38,563 nt of DNA from Clostridiales bacterium DTU086. GTDB taxonomy: Bacteria > Bacillota > DTU086. The notes under the pieces were generated by a model that did no database searches, was not told where the DNA came from, and was given only the letters and a program-made list of their open reading frames with translations. Location of the stretch: assembly GCA_001513335.1 (NCBI GenBank), contig LFTO01000109.1, forward strand, positions 1 through 38,563. The letters run 5' to 3'. Positions 16,219 to 24,658 of the stretch are shown one piece after another. Positions within the stretch are counted from its first letter, which is position 1. Every line of letters begins with the position of its first letter. Both the position numbers and the translations under genes were made by a program.

Positions 16219-17339
16219 CCTGTGTAAAGGAGAAAAACAACTTATTTGAGGTTTGTGAGACTGATTTTATCCAAATAAATTTGCAGCTTTTTGCTGAGGA
16301 AAAGACTGAAGAAGCTACTCCTCACAAGAAGCAGGAGGTACGGAAAGAGGGTCAGGTATGTAAGAGCAGCGACCTCAACGCTGTTGCAGTGTTGGTGGCT
16401 TTTTACACTCTAATGTGGCTTTTTTATGAAGGATTCATTGAGAACCTGTGCAGGTACATTACTTTTTCCCTGAATGACGGAGTCCTGATGCCTTTGTCTC
16501 AGGGAAACCTGGGACATATTTTACTGGGCTCATCCCTGTTTTTGTTCAAGTTTATGGCACCGGTCTTTGCTGTTTGTATGGCAGCAGGATTCCTGGTTAA
16601 TTTTGGCCAGGTGGGGCTTGTGTTTGCCCCCAAAGCAATCCAGCCCAAGCTGAGCAACATCAACCCTATTTCTGGCTTTAAGCGGATGTTTTCCAAACGT
16701 TCTCTTGTGGAGTTGGCAAAAGCCCTACTGAAGGTTGTTGTTGTAGGCTGGGTTGCGTTCTACCTGGTGAGCAGGGATTTTGAAAATTTGCTCCTTATTG
16801 CGGACAGGGACGCTGTTGGAATTTTTATGGCTGTTGCGGCAGTACTTGGCAAAGTAGGGGCAGGGTGTATCGGAGTTTTCCTGGTTATAGCCGTCTTTGA
16901 TTATATGTTTCAGCGTCGTGAGTTTAAAGAGCGCATCAAGATGACAAAAAAGGAAGTGCGGGACGAGTACAAGCAGACTGAAGGGGATCCCCTTGTACGG
17001 AGTAGAATTCGCGAACAGCAGAGAGAAATGGCCCGGCGCAGGATGATGCAGAGTGTTCCCGAGGCAACTGTTGTAATTACAAACCCTACCCACTTGGCAG
17101 TGGCTCTTAAATATGAAATTGGCGAGCAGGAAGCCCCCCAGGTGGTAGCCAAGGGCGCCGGCTATGTAGCCCAAAAGATTATTGAGATTGCCAGGGAGTA
17201 CGATGTCCCTATTGTTGAAAACAAGCCTGTAGCCCGGATGCTCTACAAGGATGTGGACATCGGGGAAGATATCCCTAGCGAATTATATAAAGCCGTGGCA
17301 GAGATTCTGGCAATGATTTTCCGTTTACGAAAGAGTTAG
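16215..17339 (+). CDS. flhB: Export switch protein FlhB with N-terminal leader
   Basis: This 374-residue protein has four membrane segments, a basic linker and the cytoplasmic FlhB domain. The autocleavage motif NPTH is at residues 290-293 (ITNPTHLAVAL). FlhB controls the change from hook-type to filament-type export with FliK. Before the canonical start-like sequence EEKTEEATPHKK there is an extra leader of 27 residues ending INLQLFA (21-27). This resembles Prp-protease cleavage sites on Firmicute L27 and phage structural proteins. ATG 16215 overlaps the fliR stop, and no later good start exists. Confidence 0.94.
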   Translation: MTCVKEKNNLFEVCETDFIQINLQLFAEEKTEEATPHKKQEVRKEGQVCKSSDLNAVAVLVAFYTLMWLFYEGFIENLCRYITFSLNDGVLMPLSQGNLGHILLGSSLFLFKFMAPVFAVCMAAGFLVNFGQVGLVFAPKAIQPKLSNINPISGFKRMFSKRSLVELAKALLKVVVVGWVAFYLVSRDFENLLLIADRDAVGIFMAVAAVLGKVGAGCIGVFLVIAVFDYMFQRREFKERIKMTKKEVRDEYKQTEGDPLVRSRIREQQREMARRRMMQSVPEATVVITNPTHLAVALKYEIGEQEAPQVVAKGAGYVAQKIIEIAREYDVPIVENKPVARMLYKDVDIGEDIPSELYKAVAEILAMIFRLRKS

Positions 17340-17354
17340 GGGGAGGAAAAAGTT

Positions 17355-19430
17355 TTGGCTTCTTCCACTATTCCTGTTTCCAGGAGACTGTTTAAATATA
17401 GCGATTTAATAATTGCGGCACTGGTTGTTTGTATTGTCCTGATTATTGTCATTCCTATCAGGCCGGGGCTTCTGGATGTCCTTTTAACTATCAGTATTGC
17501 TATCAGTATACTGGTTCTTTTGACAACGATGTTTACTACACAGCCCTTGCAGTTTTCTGTTTTTCCATCCCTATTGCTGGTGGTTACTCTGTACAGGTTA
17601 TCTCTGAATATTGCTTCTACCAGGCTGATTCTCAGTGAGGCTGCTGCCGGGCAGATTATTTCAGCCTTTGGTGATTTTGTGATTGGTGGCAACTATATTG
17701 TGGGTATGATTATTTTCATCATTATTACCGTTGTCCAGTTTATTGTGATTACCAACGGAGCAGGAAGGGTTGCCGAAGTTGCTGCCCGGTTTACACTGGA
17801 TGCCATGCCTGGAAAGCAAATGAGTATAGATGCAGACCTTAACGCGGGAATTATTAACGAAAATGAAGCCCGGGAAAGGCGAAGGAATTTGCAGAAGGAA
17901 GCGGATTTTTTTGGGGCAATGGACGGTGCCAGCAAGTTCGTTAAAGGGGATGCCATCGCCGGGATTATTATTACCCTGGTAAATATTTTAGGGGGATTTT
18001 TGATTGGGATTTTTCAAATGGGGATGCCCCTTTCAGAAGCCCTCCAAACGTATACGATATTGTCCGTTGGTGACGGGCTTGTCACCCAGATCCCCGCTCT
18101 CCTGATATCTACCGGCACCGGTATTTTGGTCACAAGGGCAGGATCCTCAGAAAATTTGGGTACCGATATTTCCCGTCAGCTGACTCGTTTCCCAAAAGTG
18201 ATTGGCTTATGCAGCGGCGTTCTCATGGCCGTTGCTTTAGTGCCCAGCATTCCAACTCTCCCTTTCCTTGCCTTGTCCCTTCTTACCGGTTTATTGGCTT
18301 ACATGGTTGCCAGGGAAGACCGGAGAGCCGCAAGTCTGGAACGGGAGTCTACGGCTAAGGAATTAAAAGCTAGGGAGCGCCAGCCGGAAAATGTTTTGGG
18401 TGTGCTGAGACTTGACCCTTTGGAGATTGAAATTGGTTATAACCTTGTGCACCTGACTGACGAAGAGCATGGAGGAGACTTATTGGAGCGTCTGGCTGCT
18501 GTACGCAGGCAATGTGCCGCTGAACTGGGTGTGTATGTACGCCCCATCAGGATACGGGACAATTTGGAGCTGGATAGGAATTCCTACATGTTCAAAATTC
18601 GGGGGGTTGATATTGCAGGGGGGGAAATTATTCCCGAACGTTACCTGGCCATGAATCCTTTGGAGAGCAGCATAAAGGTGGATGGAATCCCTACCCGGGA
18701 GCCCACCTTTGGGCTTCCAGCCTGGTGGGTTTTGCCGGTAGTCAAGGAAGAGCTGGAAGCTAAGGGCTTTACGGTTGTAGATGCTTCCACAGTGTTAATT
18801 ACCCACCTTACCGAATTTATTAAAGCCCATGCCCATGAACTCCTGGGCAGGCAGGAGACCAAAGAGTTGGTTGATACTGTTAAAGAGTCCAGTCCCGCTG
18901 TCGTGGAAGAGCTTGTGCCTGATTTATTGACCTACGGCCAGGTACAGAAGGTGCTGCAGAACCTGCTTCGGGAACAGGTCCCAATTAAGGATATGACCAC
19001 TATTTTGGAGGTCCTGGCAGACAATGCACCCTTGACTACAGATATAGATTTTCTCACAGAAGCGGTCCGCCAGGCACTGTTCCGCACAATCAGCGGGCTC
19101 TACAGTGAAAAAAATGTGCTCCGGGTAATCACTGTTGACCCTCAGGTTGAGGACTTGATCAATTCTTCCCTGCAGAAGACCAACTTCGGGGCATATCCGG
19201 CCCTTGAAGAGGAGAAAGCTAAAGGACTGCTGGAACAAATACGGAAGTTTTCAGACAAAGCTGTTGAATTGGGCGTTCAGCCTGTTATCCTCTGCTCTTC
19301 CAGAATAAGGCTGCCCTTCAGGCGTTTTTTGGAGCGGTTTGCTCCCAGTACAGCGGTTCTCTCGTTTAATGAGTTGACACCTGAGTTGGAAATTGAAGCC
19401 TTGGGGACGGTGACGGCTGATGCGGATTAA
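17355..19430 (+). CDS. flhA: Flagellar export gate protein FlhA
   Basis: This 691-residue protein has an N-terminal membrane domain of about eight helices and a C-terminal cytoplasmic domain forming the nonameric ring. The conserved FHIPEP-family block RFTLDAMPGKQMSIDADLNA starts near residue 147 and continues with RRRNLQKEADFFGAMDGASK. The C domain binds late chaperones such as FliS. TTG 17355 has GGGGAGG upstream within the spacer. The end overlaps flhF by eleven bases. Confidence 0.97.
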   Translation: MASSTIPVSRRLFKYSDLIIAALVVCIVLIIVIPIRPGLLDVLLTISIAISILVLLTTMFTTQPLQFSVFPSLLLVVTLYRLSLNIASTRLILSEAAAGQIISAFGDFVIGGNYIVGMIIFIIITVVQFIVITNGAGRVAEVAARFTLDAMPGKQMSIDADLNAGIINENEARERRRNLQKEADFFGAMDGASKFVKGDAIAGIIITLVNILGGFLIGIFQMGMPLSEALQTYTILSVGDGLVTQIPALLISTGTGILVTRAGSSENLGTDISRQLTRFPKVIGLCSGVLMAVALVPSIPTLPFLALSLLTGLLAYMVAREDRRAASLERESTAKELKARERQPENVLGVLRLDPLEIEIGYNLVHLTDEEHGGDLLERLAAVRRQCAAELGVYVRPIRIRDNLELDRNSYMFKIRGVDIAGGEIIPERYLAMNPLESSIKVDGIPTREPTFGLPAWWVLPVVKEELEAKGFTVVDASTVLITHLTEFIKAHAHELLGRQETKELVDTVKESSPAVVEELVPDLLTYGQVQKVLQNLLREQVPIKDMTTILEVLADNAPLTTDIDFLTEAVRQALFRTISGLYSEKNVLRVITVDPQVEDLINSSLQKTNFGAYPALEEEKAKGLLEQIRKFSDKAVELGVQPVILCSSRIRLPFRRFLERFAPSTAVLSFNELTPELEIEALGTVTADAD

Positions 19431-20514
19431 GAGATATGTTGTCAACGATATGCACGAGGCCTTCCAGAGTATTAAGGAAGACCTGGGGAAAGATGCAATA
19501 ATTCTCAGCAGCAGTAAAGTGCGGGCAAAAGGTGTCCGTGGCTTTTTGGGGGGTACGGTTCTTGAGGTTACTGCTGCTCTGGACAGGGGGGAGGATAGAC
19601 AGGCTGCTTTTCTGCCAACCGCCCAGGTTTCCCAGCTGGTAGATGATAACCACAGGATTGAGAAAGAGCTGGGTGAAGTGAAAGTAATGCTGAAAAGAAT
19701 CCTGAACAGCACCAGCCAAAACGACAGTCCTTTCGTCAGGTGGAAAGATGTCCTTGAATCTCTGGAAATCAATTCGGAAATTGCGGATGAAATAATTTAC
19801 GGTTTGGCTGAAGGGGCTGGAGAAGAGGTCGTTAACGATAACCTGATGAAAGAAGCCTTAAAGGGACATTTGACCAGGCTGTTTCAGGAAATTGAACCAA
19901 GAGCTTCTAACTACAAGCTTCACGCATTTGTAGGGCCAACAGGGGTAGGTAAGACCACGACATTGGCCAAGCTGGCGGCCCAGAATGCATTTTCAATGGG
20001 AAAAAAAGTGGGGATGATTACCATTGATACCTATCGCATTGGTGCGGTGGAACAGCTGCGTACCTACGGAAACATTTTGGGAGTGGATGTGGATGTAGTT
20101 ATGACCCCGGAACAGCTTCACGAAGCGGTTAGACGAAATGCTGATAAAGATGTTGTTTTTATTGATACCGCAGGGCGTTCTCCTTCAGACAGTATGAAAC
20201 TCTCTGAAGTAAGGACATTTTTGGATGCAGTGAAGCCCTTGGAGGTCTATTTGGTGCTGAGTTTAACCACCAAGAAACATGATTTAGACAGAATTGCTGA
20301 GGATTACAGAGTCCTGGATTATACCAGCTTAATTTTTACAAAAGTTGACGAAACGGAGACTTACGGCTCCATTCTCAATGTAGCTTACAGCAACAAAATT
20401 CCTGTTGCTTATCTTACCAACGGTCAGGACGTGCCGGAGGATATTGAAACTGCTGAGCCTTGGAAATTGGCAGAATTGATTCTTGGGGAAGTGGTGAAGG
20501 ATGGATCAAGCTGA
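19420..20514 (+). CDS. flhF: SRP-type GTPase FlhF
   Basis: This 364-residue protein has an N-terminal B domain (MRIKRYVVNDMHEAFQSI), then the NG GTPase domain. The P-loop FVGPTGVGKTTTLAKLA lies near residues 170-187, and DTYRIGAVEQLRTYG, DTAGRSP and TKVDET follow. FlhF marks the site and number of flagella, acting with FlhG. ATG 19420 overlaps flhA and its end overlaps flhG by fourteen bases, so expression of the three is tightly coupled. Confidence 0.95.
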   Translation: MRIKRYVVNDMHEAFQSIKEDLGKDAIILSSSKVRAKGVRGFLGGTVLEVTAALDRGEDRQAAFLPTAQVSQLVDDNHRIEKELGEVKVMLKRILNSTSQNDSPFVRWKDVLESLEINSEIADEIIYGLAEGAGEEVVNDNLMKEALKGHLTRLFQEIEPRASNYKLHAFVGPTGVGKTTTLAKLAAQNAFSMGKKVGMITIDTYRIGAVEQLRTYGNILGVDVDVVMTPEQLHEAVRRNADKDVVFIDTAGRSPSDSMKLSEVRTFLDAVKPLEVYLVLSLTTKKHDLDRIAEDYRVLDYTSLIFTKVDETETYGSILNVAYSNKIPVAYLTNGQDVPEDIETAEPWKLAELILGEVVKDGSS

Positions 20515-21352
20515 AAAGTTGAGACAAATTAGTCAGAACCTTGAGTTTTGTCCTCAGCCGCGTGTAATAGCGGTTACCAGCGGCAAGGGCGGTGTAGGTA
20601 AAACCAATTTAGTGGCCAACCTGGGCATCTGCCTCGCCGAGGGAGGCTACAGGGTACTGCTTCTCGATGCTGATTTAGGCACAGCTAATTTGGACGTACT
20701 TTTAGGCATGTTCACTGAGTATTCACTCTATGAAGTAATCAGGGGATACCGATCTCTGGATGAGGTGATTGTAACGGGTCCCGGAGGGATTAAGCTTATT
20801 CCTGGTGCTGCCGGATTTCGGGAAATGTCGTACCTGGACGGGATAAGGAAAGAACAGTTGGAGAAAAGGTTAGGGGAATATACCCAGAAGTGCGATTTCC
20901 TGCTTATCGATACAGGTGCCGGGATATCTAAAAATGTGCTTTCCTTCATCAGTATTGCCAGCGAAGTAATTGTTGTAGTAACACCTGAGCCTACCTCTCT
21001 GGCTGATGCCTATTGTTTAATAAAAGTGATCTGTCGTTTTAACCTGAGTCGGAAAATACATATCGTTGTAAACATGGCATCGAGTATTTTTGAGGCTAAC
21101 CAGACTGCAGAAAAAATAACACATGTTTGCAATCATTTTCTTCTAAAAAATATCGACACCTTGGGGTATGTTCTGGACAACAACTGTGTTGGGCAGGCAG
21201 TAAGGGAACAGGTTCCTTTTGTACAAAGGTATCCCAAGTCGGGGGCTGCCCTCCAGGTGCGGGCTGTTGCCAGGGCTCTGGAGACAGGATCTGTTTCCAA
21301 TGAACCTTTTAGAGAAGGGTTTGTGTCGAAGTTAATGCGGATTTTCGGTTAA
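20501..21352 (+). CDS. flhG: MinD-like ATPase FlhG (YlxH)
   Basis: This 283-residue protein has an N-terminal MDQAEKLRQ helix, the 'DQAxxLR' element that activates FlhF GTPase. A deviant Walker A loop follows (TSGKGGVGKTN, about residues 28-38), with DADLGTANLDVLLG and DTGAGIS. FlhG limits flagellar number and helps C-ring assembly by binding FliM/FliY. It lacks its own strong ribosome site and overlaps flhF. Confidence 0.93.
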   Translation: MDQAEKLRQISQNLEFCPQPRVIAVTSGKGGVGKTNLVANLGICLAEGGYRVLLLDADLGTANLDVLLGMFTEYSLYEVIRGYRSLDEVIVTGPGGIKLIPGAAGFREMSYLDGIRKEQLEKRLGEYTQKCDFLLIDTGAGISKNVLSFISIASEVIVVVTPEPTSLADAYCLIKVICRFNLSRKIHIVVNMASSIFEANQTAEKITHVCNHFLLKNIDTLGYVLDNNCVGQAVREQVPFVQRYPKSGAALQVRAVARALETGSVSNEPFREGFVSKLMRIFG

Positions 21353-21377
21353 TTTTTCTATAAAGGGGAAGGTTTTC

Positions 21378-22049
21378 GTGGAAGTTGCCGATATAATTAC
21401 TATCAACAGTAAAATCGATATTCAAATCAACGGCGAAGGTATTTTCTACAAGAGTTCAGTTCAGGAAATAAACAGTGATTATATTGCCATCCATATCCCT
21501 TCCCACCGGGGCAGTGTTGTTTATCTGATGCCCGGAGACAGCGTCAAGGGGAGGGTTTACTCAAAAGATGCGCAGTACCTGTTTGACAGTACTGTTCTGG
21601 GCAAAAAACTGGATAGAGTGGTCCTGTTTTTACTTGCTGTCCCGTCAAAGCTGAAGCGTGTACAAATGCGTGACTATGTCCGTGTCCAGACAATGGTGCC
21701 CGTGAAATACCGGATACTTAAGGAAGACTTTCCCGAACAGGACAGTGTTGAGCCCTTTAAGGAGTCCTATACGTTGGATATCAGCGGGGGAGGCCTGCAT
21801 TTTAATGTACAGGGTCCGGTGGCGTTAAATTCCCTGATTGAGTTGGAATTAACCATTACCGACCAAAAACAAAAGGATGTAAAGATTAGGGCTCTGGCCA
21901 GGGTCAAACGCAAGGAGCCCGGAAGGAATAAAGGGCAGGTATCCTTAGGTGTGTTTTTTGAGGAGATTTGGGAGAAGGACAGGGACATTCTGATTGGTTT
22001 TCTGTTTCGAAAGCTTCTGGAACAGAGACGGTTAGGAGTGAAGAAGTGA
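21378..22049 (+). CDS. YcgR/DgrA-type c-di-GMP-binding PilZ protein
   Basis: This 223-residue protein has an N-terminal YcgR-like domain (about 1-90) and a C-terminal PilZ domain. The domain junction holds RVQMRDYVRV with the PilZ RxxxR motif. DISGGG is the second ligand motif (D/NxSxxG). Such proteins brake flagellar rotation when c-di-GMP is high, often through MotA; Bacillus DgrA (YpfA) is the model. Its place inside the fla operon between flhG and sigD fits that role. GTG 21378 follows GGGGAAGG. Its stop overlaps the sigD start as TGATG. Confidence 0.9.
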   Translation: MEVADIITINSKIDIQINGEGIFYKSSVQEINSDYIAIHIPSHRGSVVYLMPGDSVKGRVYSKDAQYLFDSTVLGKKLDRVVLFLLAVPSKLKRVQMRDYVRVQTMVPVKYRILKEDFPEQDSVEPFKESYTLDISGGGLHFNVQGPVALNSLIELELTITDQKQKDVKIRALARVKRKEPGRNKGQVSLGVFFEEIWEKDRDILIGFLFRKLLEQRRLGVKK

Positions 22050-22834
22050 TGGGACTGCAGGATAAACGGGAGAAGCTTTGGAGCGCTTATGCCGGAGAAA
22101 ACTGTGAGGCAGCCTACAATGAACTGGTAAACTCCTACCTGCCGCTTGTGCGTTTTATAGTCAGCAGGTTGAACTTTAAGCTGCCTAACCACCTTGAACA
22201 GGAAGACCTTGTAAGCTACGGAATATTTGGGCTCATGGAAGCGATAAAAAAGTTTGACTGGACGAGAGGGGTTAAGTTTGAAACTTATGCTTCTCAGAGG
22301 ATCAGAGGTGCCGTGGTAGATGCGCTGCGGCGGGAGCAGTGGGCTCCCCGTTCCGTTGCCGATAAGCTGAAGGCAGTACAGCGAGCCTATCAGAAGTTTG
22401 AAAACGAAGGCATTACTGATGTGTCTGAAGAGCAGCTGGCAGAGGAAATGGGGATAAGCCTTGAGGCTCTTAGGGACACAATGACGGAAATCAGCCAGCT
22501 TTCAGTTGTATCCCTGGATGAGTTTCTTCACGGGCAGGAAGTAGACAGCATATCCCGGGCTGATACCATATCTGATCCTAAGAGCCCGAACCCGGCAGCC
22601 CGTGTCCTGGAGGAGGAATTCAGGGATTACCTTGCGGCTGCGATAGAGGAACTCCCGGAAAAGGATAGAGTTGTAATTTCCCTTTATTACTATGAGGAAC
22701 TGACTCTCCGGGAAATTGGAATGATCTTGGAAGTCTCAGAATCCAGGGTCAGTCAACTTCATGCCAGGGCCTTAATGAGGCTCCGGGAGAAACTGAATAA
22801 ATATATGGGGACATCTTCCGTAAATGGGGAGTGA
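22049..22834 (+). CDS. sigD: Flagellar sigma factor SigD/FliA (sigma-28)
   Basis: This 261-residue sigma-70-family protein has region 2 (LVSYGIFGLMEAIKKFDWTR, then FETYASQRIRGAVVDALRR), region 3 and a C-terminal region 4 (DRVVISLYYYEELTLREIG, then VSESRVSQLHARAL). It directs transcription of late flagellar and chemotaxis genes and is held by FlgM, which is not in this window. The ATG at 22049 overlaps the previous stop and has AGGAGTG upstream. An open frame back to 21968 lies inside the PilZ gene and is rejected. Confidence 0.96.
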   Translation: MGLQDKREKLWSAYAGENCEAAYNELVNSYLPLVRFIVSRLNFKLPNHLEQEDLVSYGIFGLMEAIKKFDWTRGVKFETYASQRIRGAVVDALRREQWAPRSVADKLKAVQRAYQKFENEGITDVSEEQLAEEMGISLEALRDTMTEISQLSVVSLDEFLHGQEVDSISRADTISDPKSPNPAARVLEEEFRDYLAAAIEELPEKDRVVISLYYYEELTLREIGMILEVSESRVSQLHARALMRLREKLNKYMGTSSVNGE

Positions 22835-22840
22835 AAGAGA

Positions 22841-23317
22841 ATGGGTGTATTGCTGCTTCTTCTTGGAGCAGTGCTGATAGGGCTCACCTGGAAACAAGCC
22901 TGGCGGCAGGCTCTAAATGAAGAAAAAGATGCTTATTATCTGCAGTCTGTAGAGGGCCTGGAACAGCGGGTTGCTGATCTTGAGGCAAAAATTTCTGAGT
23001 TTGAATTATTTCCCCAGGAACAACCGGCACCTGAGTCTGAGTTTTCAGGAAAGCTTGACTATAAATTGGAGCTCTTGACCCAGGCTGTTTCAGGTTTGGG
23101 AAACCAAATTGAGACACTCCTTAGGAAAAATGAAGGTGACAGTCACGGGGACAGGGATTTCTCCGAATACATAAAAGAAGCCGGCCACGAGGCCGAGTTT
23201 AGGGATATAAGAGATGCTTACCTCTCGGGAAAAAGTGTTACTGAAATAGCCCAGCAGTTCGGAAAGGGAAAGGGGGAAGTAGAATTAATTCTAAACCTGC
23301 AAAAATCAAGCAGATGA
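22841..23317 (+). CDS. SwrB-like membrane-anchored flagellar protein
   Basis: This 158-residue protein has an N-terminal membrane helix (about residues 2-17), a coiled coil (LEQRVADLEAKISEFE), a linker and a small C-terminal helix-turn-helix-like unit (LSGKSVTEIAQQFGKGKGEV). Topology, size and position directly after sigD match Bacillus SwrB (YlxL), which promotes basal-body assembly and swarming. Sequence resemblance is limited, so the call rests mainly on synteny and layout. The stop overlaps the next start as ATGA. Confidence 0.65.
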   Translation: MGVLLLLLGAVLIGLTWKQAWRQALNEEKDAYYLQSVEGLEQRVADLEAKISEFELFPQEQPAPESEFSGKLDYKLELLTQAVSGLGNQIETLLRKNEGDSHGDRDFSEYIKEAGHEAEFRDIRDAYLSGKSVTEIAQQFGKGKGEVELILNLQKSSR

Positions 23318-23832
23318 TTAACGTGCATGCACAGTTTTTCTTCGGCCTGGGAGTCGGATTGTTTCTTGCCGGCTTGGTATTCGTTGCAACTCCCACAACT
23401 ATGTCCAACAGCGAATTGGAACGCAGGGCCAGGGATATGGGCATGGTTTACAGGGAGGAAGCCTTTCTTTTCGATACTGAAGAGGAAGGGCAGGATGAGG
23501 GTTCGAAGGCGGCTGCAGAGGATATACAGTCTCCTACCCAAGGCCAGGAGACGGAACAAGGGAGTGATGCCCCTGCTGCTGAGCAGGAATCACAAGAGGA
23601 GAAGAAGCCTTCTCCCCGGTCCGTAACCCTGATCATTGCTCCCGGAAGCACATTGAATGACATCGGGGAGCAGCTGGAGGCCCTTCAAGTAATTGAAAAT
23701 AAAGCGGACTTTTTGGCCGAAGTAACCAGGCAGGGGGTAAGTGAAAAGATTGTTGCCGATACGTATGAAATTCTTACCGACAGCAGTCCGGCGGATGTGG
23801 TTAGGATTTTGACTGAGCGGTACCGGCAGTAG
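23314..23832 (+). CDS. Membrane-anchored protein with YceG/MltG-like N-terminal module
   Basis: This 172-residue protein has one N-terminal membrane helix (about 8-27) and an acidic E/Q-rich linker (about 50-100). The last 70 residues resemble the LysM-like first module of the YceG/MltG family: LIIAPGSTLNDIGEQL, then VIENKADFLAEV and DTYEI. The catalytic glutamate domain of MltG transglycosylases is absent. It may bind peptidoglycan near the basal body. The activity is unknown; resemblance is from pattern recognition only. Confidence 0.6.
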   Translation: MINVHAQFFFGLGVGLFLAGLVFVATPTTMSNSELERRARDMGMVYREEAFLFDTEEEGQDEGSKAAAEDIQSPTQGQETEQGSDAPAAEQESQEEKKPSPRSVTLIIAPGSTLNDIGEQLEALQVIENKADFLAEVTRQGVSEKIVADTYEILTDSSPADVVRILTERYRQ

Positions 23833-23891
23833 ATATATTTTTCCAGAAATTTTTAGAGTTTCGTAGGTTTTGGAAAAGGGGTGGTAATTTA

Positions 23892-24644
23892 ATGCTTAGA
23901 GGTATTTATACTGCGGCAGGCGGTATGGTCTCCCAGCAGATTGCAATTAACAGCATTACCAACAACATGGCCAACAGCGAGACCTCCGGTTATAAAAAGG
24001 ATACTGCTGTAATGAGCCCATTTAAGGAACATCTGATGTATTACCTGGATTCTTCCCAGTCACCGAAAGCTGTTCCCATCGGGGGAATGCCTTACGGAGT
24101 TGAGGTGTACCGTACGGATATTTCATATAAACAGGGCAATCTGGAGCCTACAGGCAGGGCCTTGGATCTGGCCATTGAAGGGGATGGATTCTTTGTGGTA
24201 CAAGCCCCGGATGGTATCAGGCTCACCAGAAACGGTTCTTTTAAGATAGATGCGGAAAACTATTTGGTAACCGGACAGGGGTACAGGGTTCTTGGTCAGG
24301 ACGGGTTTATTGTTGTCAATGGAGATAATCTTTCCATCAAAGAGGATGGCAGGGTTATAGATAACGGGGTTGAGATTGAGCAAGTCATGGTGCTGGATTT
24401 TACGGACAGGAGTGCCATTCAAAAGGACAGGGACGGTCTTTTTTCGGCTCCTGATGATTTAGATGCTGTTGTTCCTCAGTATAAAATCAGGCAGGGGTAT
24501 CTGGAAAGATCCAATGTGGAAATGAACCAGGAAATGAGCAGTTTACTGGTTGCCTATCGTGCCTATGAAGCCAACAGCAGAGTTTTTCAGGCTTACGACC
24601 AAATAATGCAGCAGGCTGTGCGCGATATCGGCAGTCTGAGATAA
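23892..24644 (+). CDS. flgF: Rod/hook-family protein FlgF (FlhO-like)
   Basis: This 250-residue protein has the N-terminal motif NSITNNMANSETSGYKKD, the mid-protein signature DLAIEGDGFFVV and a C-terminal LVAYRAYEANSRVFQAY helix. It is a distal or proximal rod protein; Bacillus calls this pair FlhO and FlhP. It starts ATG 23892 after GGGGTGG. A 59-bp spacer upstream has an inverted repeat, TTTTCCA/TGGAAAA, of unclear meaning. FlgF and FlgG are assigned by gene order. Confidence 0.82.
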   Translation: MLRGIYTAAGGMVSQQIAINSITNNMANSETSGYKKDTAVMSPFKEHLMYYLDSSQSPKAVPIGGMPYGVEVYRTDISYKQGNLEPTGRALDLAIEGDGFFVVQAPDGIRLTRNGSFKIDAENYLVTGQGYRVLGQDGFIVVNGDNLSIKEDGRVIDNGVEIEQVMVLDFTDRSAIQKDRDGLFSAPDDLDAVVPQYKIRQGYLERSNVEMNQEMSSLLVAYRAYEANSRVFQAYDQIMQQAVRDIGSLR

Positions 24645-24658
24645 AGGGGGCGTTAGTA

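Noticed and set aside
19251-19772. Antisense frame of 173 codons across the flhA/flhF junction
   Set aside because: It is a shadow of two well-supported genes with no family resemblance.
21361-21394. Sigma-28 -10 look-alike GCCGATAT at the start of the PilZ gene
   Set aside because: The nearest TAAA is 22 bases away, too far for a -35, and the site is inside the coding start.
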